Shown here one piece after another: positions 59,368 through 64,000 of a stretch of DNA of 64,000 nt. A program made the position numbers and the translations under genes. Below the pieces are notes generated by a model. The model ran no database searches, was not told the origin of the DNA, and worked only from the letters and a program-made list of their open reading frames with translations. This DNA comes from Melanocharis versteri (Eukaryota > Chordata > Aves > Passeriformes > Melanocharitidae): contig VZTG01008661.1 in assembly GCA_013397845.1 (NCBI GenBank), forward strand, positions 2,044,683-2,108,682, read 5' to 3'. Each line of letters starts with the position of its first letter. Position 1 is the first letter of the stretch.

Positions 59368-62300
59368 GAACTCATAAGATTTTTACAGTATTTGATTACA
59401 TAAACATCATCAGCTCACATCACACTGAGCTCCCTTTGGAAACTCTAAGCTGTGTATCTTAATTCCCACCTTCAATTCTGAGCAGCTGGTACTTAGTGGT
59501 TTTTTTGCTGAAGTCTGTGGCATCGGGCCTGAACTGGAGGGAAGATAATAATACAAACACCCTCTTCATATATCCTTAAAATGTGGGTCAAAGTGAACAC
59601 TGCATTTTTTTTATTATTAATTTAGTTTTTTGGTTTTTTTTTAAACTGCGTTATACTGCTAGGGACTGCTGAATCTGGCAGCTTGTAAACATGAGGCTCC
59701 ATGCTCTGACCAGCAGTGAAGGAGAGCTGGTGTTCCCAAAAGCACACATGCAGATGTATACGTCAGATATGACACAGTGAAACACTCTTTCCAACACAGA
59801 TGGCAGCAGGAGCCTCGTTCAATGGGTCCCCTGGTCACCCTCCTGTGACAGCCCTGGTTATGATGACTCCCCTGTTTGTCAGTGTTTTTCAGTACACCTC
59901 TGCATTTGTGGAGATGAGAATTCAGTCACAAGCCCTGATTAATATTTTTTAAGACCTCATTTAAAATTTTTTAAGTGGTAGAGAATCCACTGTAAAAGCT
60001 GTTACAACTGGTGTGTATGTCATTTATACTCACAGGTCATTTATACTCACATGGACAGATTCCAATCTCACACCTATCTGGTTGTTTCCATATTAAGCAT
60101 ACCTAATTTTAATTGCCAGGCACTAGGCATATTACCTTGGTGAATCACACATTGTAACTTCCTGCTTTCAAATGATTTGTCCACAAGCAGCCACTTACAA
60201 AGGCATCAAGCTCTTTCATGTTTTTCTTTCTCTGAATACACCAAATGTGTTTTATTTGACACAAAGTGCTCTTTTGAAGGAAATCAGCTTTCATCCCCAT
60301 TTAATACTCCTGCTTCTCCTCATAACACAGCCTTTAATGCACAGACTGCATTCTATATGGATCCAAATCTGGATGAAACATGCTGCAGGAGAGTTTTTGA
60401 TTTGACCCTGTCACTTATGATCATGCAAAAAACAGAACCAGACTGGAAGTAGCATCAGATAAAACTGACATCCATTTATAGTGTGGATGTTTGGTGCCCA
60501 GGACTAGCTGTATTATTCTGCAGATTCATTGCTACAACTTGCATATTATTACTTGTCCATGCAAACTCAGGCAGATCTGAGGGTCTCAATTGAAGACACT
60601 GGCATGTCATCCCCATTGGTCTCTTCCAAAATAATTTCTAATTTTTGCTGCCCATGAAATGAGTGAAATCTTTTTTTTTTTTTTCCAGTGGTACCCACAT
60701 CAAGGAAAATGCCTTATGCTTTAAAGAGAGCTCACTCTTTCTTTCAGTCAAAAGTGTTGTCCTGACCAATCATAGGCAAATCCAGGTTCCCTGGGCTTTT
60801 TAATTGTTCTCTAAGATTTTTCTTTCCAGAGTGGTTTTCCATCCTTTACATTGAATGGTTTTGGAGATGACAAATTTAATTTAAACAATCTATTTGCATA
60901 CATTAAATAAAGCATTACATTTAACCGTTGATCCCAAAGTGCTGCCTCTTCAGTAATCCATCATCTTCATTATTTATTACAGGCTCGACCTCTGTGTCAT
61001 CTCCAACCTTTCACCAAAAGGTGCTTTTCCAATCTAATCCAAGTCACTGATAGAGATACCAAATAACATAGAATGAGCTGAGAAAGATGTACTAATTGCA
61101 GCTGATTAGCAGAGCAGAAGTAAAACTTCGGTGTTGATCAATTGAACACTAAGCAATTCTATTTTTTCAGTTTTATAAATGAATTGTTAACACAAGAGAC
61201 GTTCTTAACTGAGTTATAGAGAGACATCTGCGGCTGTAACATCAGTTCCTGTGCCTGAGAGCAGATTTGCCTGCAGGACACCTTCATGGGACAGACAGTG
61301 GTGTATTCTGTCTGGATTACAACTTGGTGACAGTGCTTTGTGCTCGTTTGTTAGGAGACAATATTTTTTATTTCCCTTGTATCTCAAGCTTTTTGTGTTG
61401 ATCTTGTTATCCAAAGTTTGCAGCAGTCTAGCTGGTTTTACGTTAAAAAAAAGGTCTTCAATTATCTTTTAAAATCCTAACAGCATATTAGATGTTTAAT
61501 AGTATTTTTCCAGTTGAAATTGACTTGTTTCTGAGAGTAGATGTGTGCATATACTTTTGTTTCCTTTAGGTCTCAACAGCACATCAGCCTGAAAAACTAT
61601 TGACAGGAGGAATGTGAGCTGTTGCTTAGTTACAATTGCATGATAAGGGCCATGATGATAAGGGCTCCTCTCTTCTCTGTGATTGGATATATCTCACCAC
61701 CACCACCACCTCCTACTGAATCTGACAGGAAGGTGAATCTACCTTGAAGTCAGATGTCGTGTGAAAAGCCCCACTCGGGATCAGAAAGAAATGGAAGGGA
61801 AAGCAAATTTAGGAATTTTCCACTCCTCTGTTTTTGGGTCTAATAAGCTTTAGTCAGCCTGAAAATATTTTGTACTATGTACAGAAATAACTCAATGTTT
61901 AGGGTGGGATTTTTTTATACAACTGGAAAAATTAATTGCAAAAGGGATCCTAATTATGAAGGACCAGACCCATCCTGTACTATCAGACGGTTGCTGAAAG
62001 AACTTCGGCAGTATGGCACCTTGGCATAATAGCAATTCTTATCCATATAAAACATGTCATTGCTGCTTGGTTTCTATGAGTGTTCAAGAAGATGAAACAA
62101 AAATTGGTGGAGACAGAACACAAGAAGTTTAGATGTCACAAAATTCAAGCAAAGAGTTTTATGTGCCGTATTCATCAGCCTTAGTTTTCATCCATGCCTA
62201 TTCTTCAAATAAAACAAATCTTAACTGCAGAGAGAGGAAGGACTGAGGTTTCAAAACATAAGCACATAAATATTCAACAATATAGATATTGTTTTTCTGG

Positions 62301-63584
62301 AATGTTGAGTGAAAGTTAAAATAATTTCTCTCAGTTTCAGTGATCCACAAGACATCCTTTGTAAGCAAGTGCTGTAGCAGACCAGGGAAGAGTGAAAAGC
62401 AGATTGAAAAGGATTTCATCCCACTTGTAAGATATGTGAGAAAGACAGATGGGATGAATCAACCTCTGGTATATCCTTTTTTCTCCATTGAGTTTAGTGA
62501 GAACCCCAATGGTTAATTGGACAATTATTTTGGCTTAAATTAGGTGAAGTGAATTCCTCTCCAATTTACCAAACAATTATGGTAAATAATTATATTTTCA
62601 GGCTGCGCATGAGAAATAAATGAAATCTATAGTGTGAACTATACGGATAGTTTGTGATTCTGACAATCAATGCTTATAACACTGAAGAAATGGCAGCTGA
62701 CAGCCTAAGATTTTATTCTGAGTGCCCATCATTTCCTCAGGGAAATAAGCCCATCATAAATGCTTTCCCAGAGATATGACTAAGAAACACAGGAGTTGGA
62801 AATTTTTTATATTTAAGCTTTTTATTTACTTTGTAAAACCAGAAAGATTTTAAAGTAGATGTACTAACCACAGATATGATTTATCTTTTTAATTTTTTTT
62901 TTTATTTTATTTTTATTGAAAAGACCATGTTTGATTCTGGATAGCTGGTGGGCCCACACTACATCTCGTAATGTGGATACAACAACTAATACATAATTTT
63001 ATTAATTTTTACTTTAGATGTGACTATATTAAAACCAGGAGTTATCTAAGTTGAAATTGGAAAAGGGAAATAAGTAGTAAAACTAGTGTATTCAATGAAG
63101 GAATGAGGTAAATTGGGATTAAGCACATATCCACATGGGAATGATGGTGAATTTTTTTTACAGAGGAATTAACACATTCATAATCCATATATACGTATAC
63201 TTTGTTTTCAAGTCTGTTACTCTGAAGAAATTATGCGGGAACAGTCAAACTGAGGGACAACTAGTAGCAAATTTCTCATAGATGCAGAATACTCAGAATA
63301 AATTTCAGAAAATCTGAAGAAAGAACATCTTTAGGCAGAGACTGATCAATGTTCATGGTTTAGTTGAAGAAGTTTTCACTGTTGCTACTTGTGCTGTGTT
63401 GACTCTGTTGATGAAAAAGCCAGCTTCATCTTCATCTCACTTTTCCAGTGAATACTAACTTGATAAGAAAATGTTTTGAGACCTCTCATACAAAGATATT
63501 TTTCAAAACGGTAAATTTTTTCCCTCAGGTTACAAAACCAATCCTATTTGAAATGAAATAAATATCCTATGAAATAAAGGCAAT
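59368..63584. other. Non-coding DNA with possible ancient LINE remains
   Basis: No gene recognised. Two patches (59950-60140 and 60980-61070) may be very old antisense CR1-like LINE sequence. A 17-bp tandem duplication (GTCATTTATACTCACAG) occurs at 60019-60051 and a T14 run ending in CCAG at 60671-60688. Confidence 0.45.
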
Positions 63585-63604
63585 ATTCCAGAATATTCCA
63601 GAAT
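63585..63604 (+). promoter_or_regulatory. Perfect four-unit heat-shock element match
   Basis: ATTCC AGAAT ATTCC AGAAT is four contiguous alternating nTTCn/nGAAn pentamers, the binding pattern of heat-shock factor trimers. It arises from a 10-bp direct duplication. No promoter or gene start is identified next to it. Confidence 0.3.
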
Positions 63605-64000
63605 GATGATGAAACTAGAGAGAATATGGCTGGGCCCTGCCAAGATTGGCATTTTGCAATAAGCCATGGGAGAAAAGGAACTATCAGGAGAATAGATACA
63701 GACTGTGGCATTTCCAAGTACTGACACACACAAAATATCCCTTCTCCTCAGTTAATCAATCATATTCTGCTAGATGAACATATTATCCTTCCAAGAAAAG
63801 AATGCAAATAACAGATGCCAAGGAGAAGGCTGAAATGCTTACTAAGATATTTTTCTGTGATCTCTTTCACTCACTCTCTGCCTATATATACAGACGCAAT
63901 TTCAAATACTGGCAGAACACTTCGTGTAACAATTTCTAAGAAGGCTAAAAAGAGAAGGGAGTGGTCATGATAAAGGGAAGTGAAAACAAAGAACAGGCAT
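63605..64000. other. AT-rich non-coding DNA
   Basis: Nothing recognised to the end of the window. Confidence 0.6.

Noticed and set aside
60671..60690. Strong acceptor-like T14-CCAG
   Set aside because: No donor-terminated open interval follows within exon-like distance.
1..64000. CRISPR arrays, operons, tRNA or rRNA genes
   Set aside because: No spaced direct-repeat array, ribosome-binding pattern, cloverleaf with A/B boxes or rRNA sequence was noticed; the tandem repeats present are microsatellites.

Overview
The window looks like a stretch of bird nuclear genome, probably a songbird. It is AT-rich and carries many fragments of CR1 LINEs on both strands. Several CR1 copies end in the typical avian 3' tail (TTCCAACC...ATTCTRTGATTCT). 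There are also avian-type endogenous-retrovirus LTRs, short microsatellites, and one 427-base plus two single-base assembly gaps. The species and chromosome cannot be read from the sequence alone. No bacterial, phage, plasmid or CRISPR feature is present.

No protein-coding gene can be supported with confidence. The open frames are short (at most about 160 codons), lack a family signature I recognise, and occur at roughly the density expected by chance in AT-rich DNA. The exceptions are remnants of CR1 reverse transcriptase, which are transposon fossils. The window is therefore either a gene desert or the inside of a very large intron. A few exon-like intervals with good splice sites are listed as leads in the findings, not as genes.

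Layout: 1-194 is the 3' end of an LTR. 1333-2403 is a near-perfect 535-bp tandem duplication of LTR-bearing sequence, joined by a single N. 2.5-9 kb is mostly unique sequence with one old CR1. 9.0-9.9 kb holds two CR1 3' ends. 10.1-10.5 kb is a possible old LTR. 13.3-15.3 kb has two more CR1 copies, one antisense with an internally deleted reverse transcriptase. 16.7-18.0 kb holds ATT/AAAT microsatellites and the large gap. 21-22.4 kb contains exon-like intervals. 23.3-23.8 kb is an ancient CR1. 28.1-28.5 kb is a complete solo LTR with a 6-bp target-site duplication, the best-defined mobile element here. 30.2-30.9 kb is a probable ERV-derived repeat with internal degenerate repeats. 37.9-38.0 kb is a GATTTA hexamer array. 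40.6-41.8 kb is antisense CR1 interrupted by a polyadenylated-looking insert. 44.0-46.1 kb holds three CR1 3' fragments in the same orientation, followed by a small GC-rich hairpin cluster at 46.4-46.6 kb. 46.9-64 kb is mostly unique, with a CR1 tail at 54.2 kb, a G/T-only tract at 58.7 kb, a G-quadruplex-forming purine tract at 59.3 kb, possible ancient LINE remains at 60-61 kb and a perfect four-unit heat-shock-element match at 63.6 kb.

I did not find a convincing new biological system. The most useful leads are the phase-compatible two-exon model on the minus strand (21.5-22.4 kb), the degraded long reading frame at 55.2-55.95 kb, the GC-rich hairpin cluster, the solo LTR with its E-box and UPRE-like sites, and the heat-shock-element match. 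Element family names come from recalled consensus features, since no search could be run.
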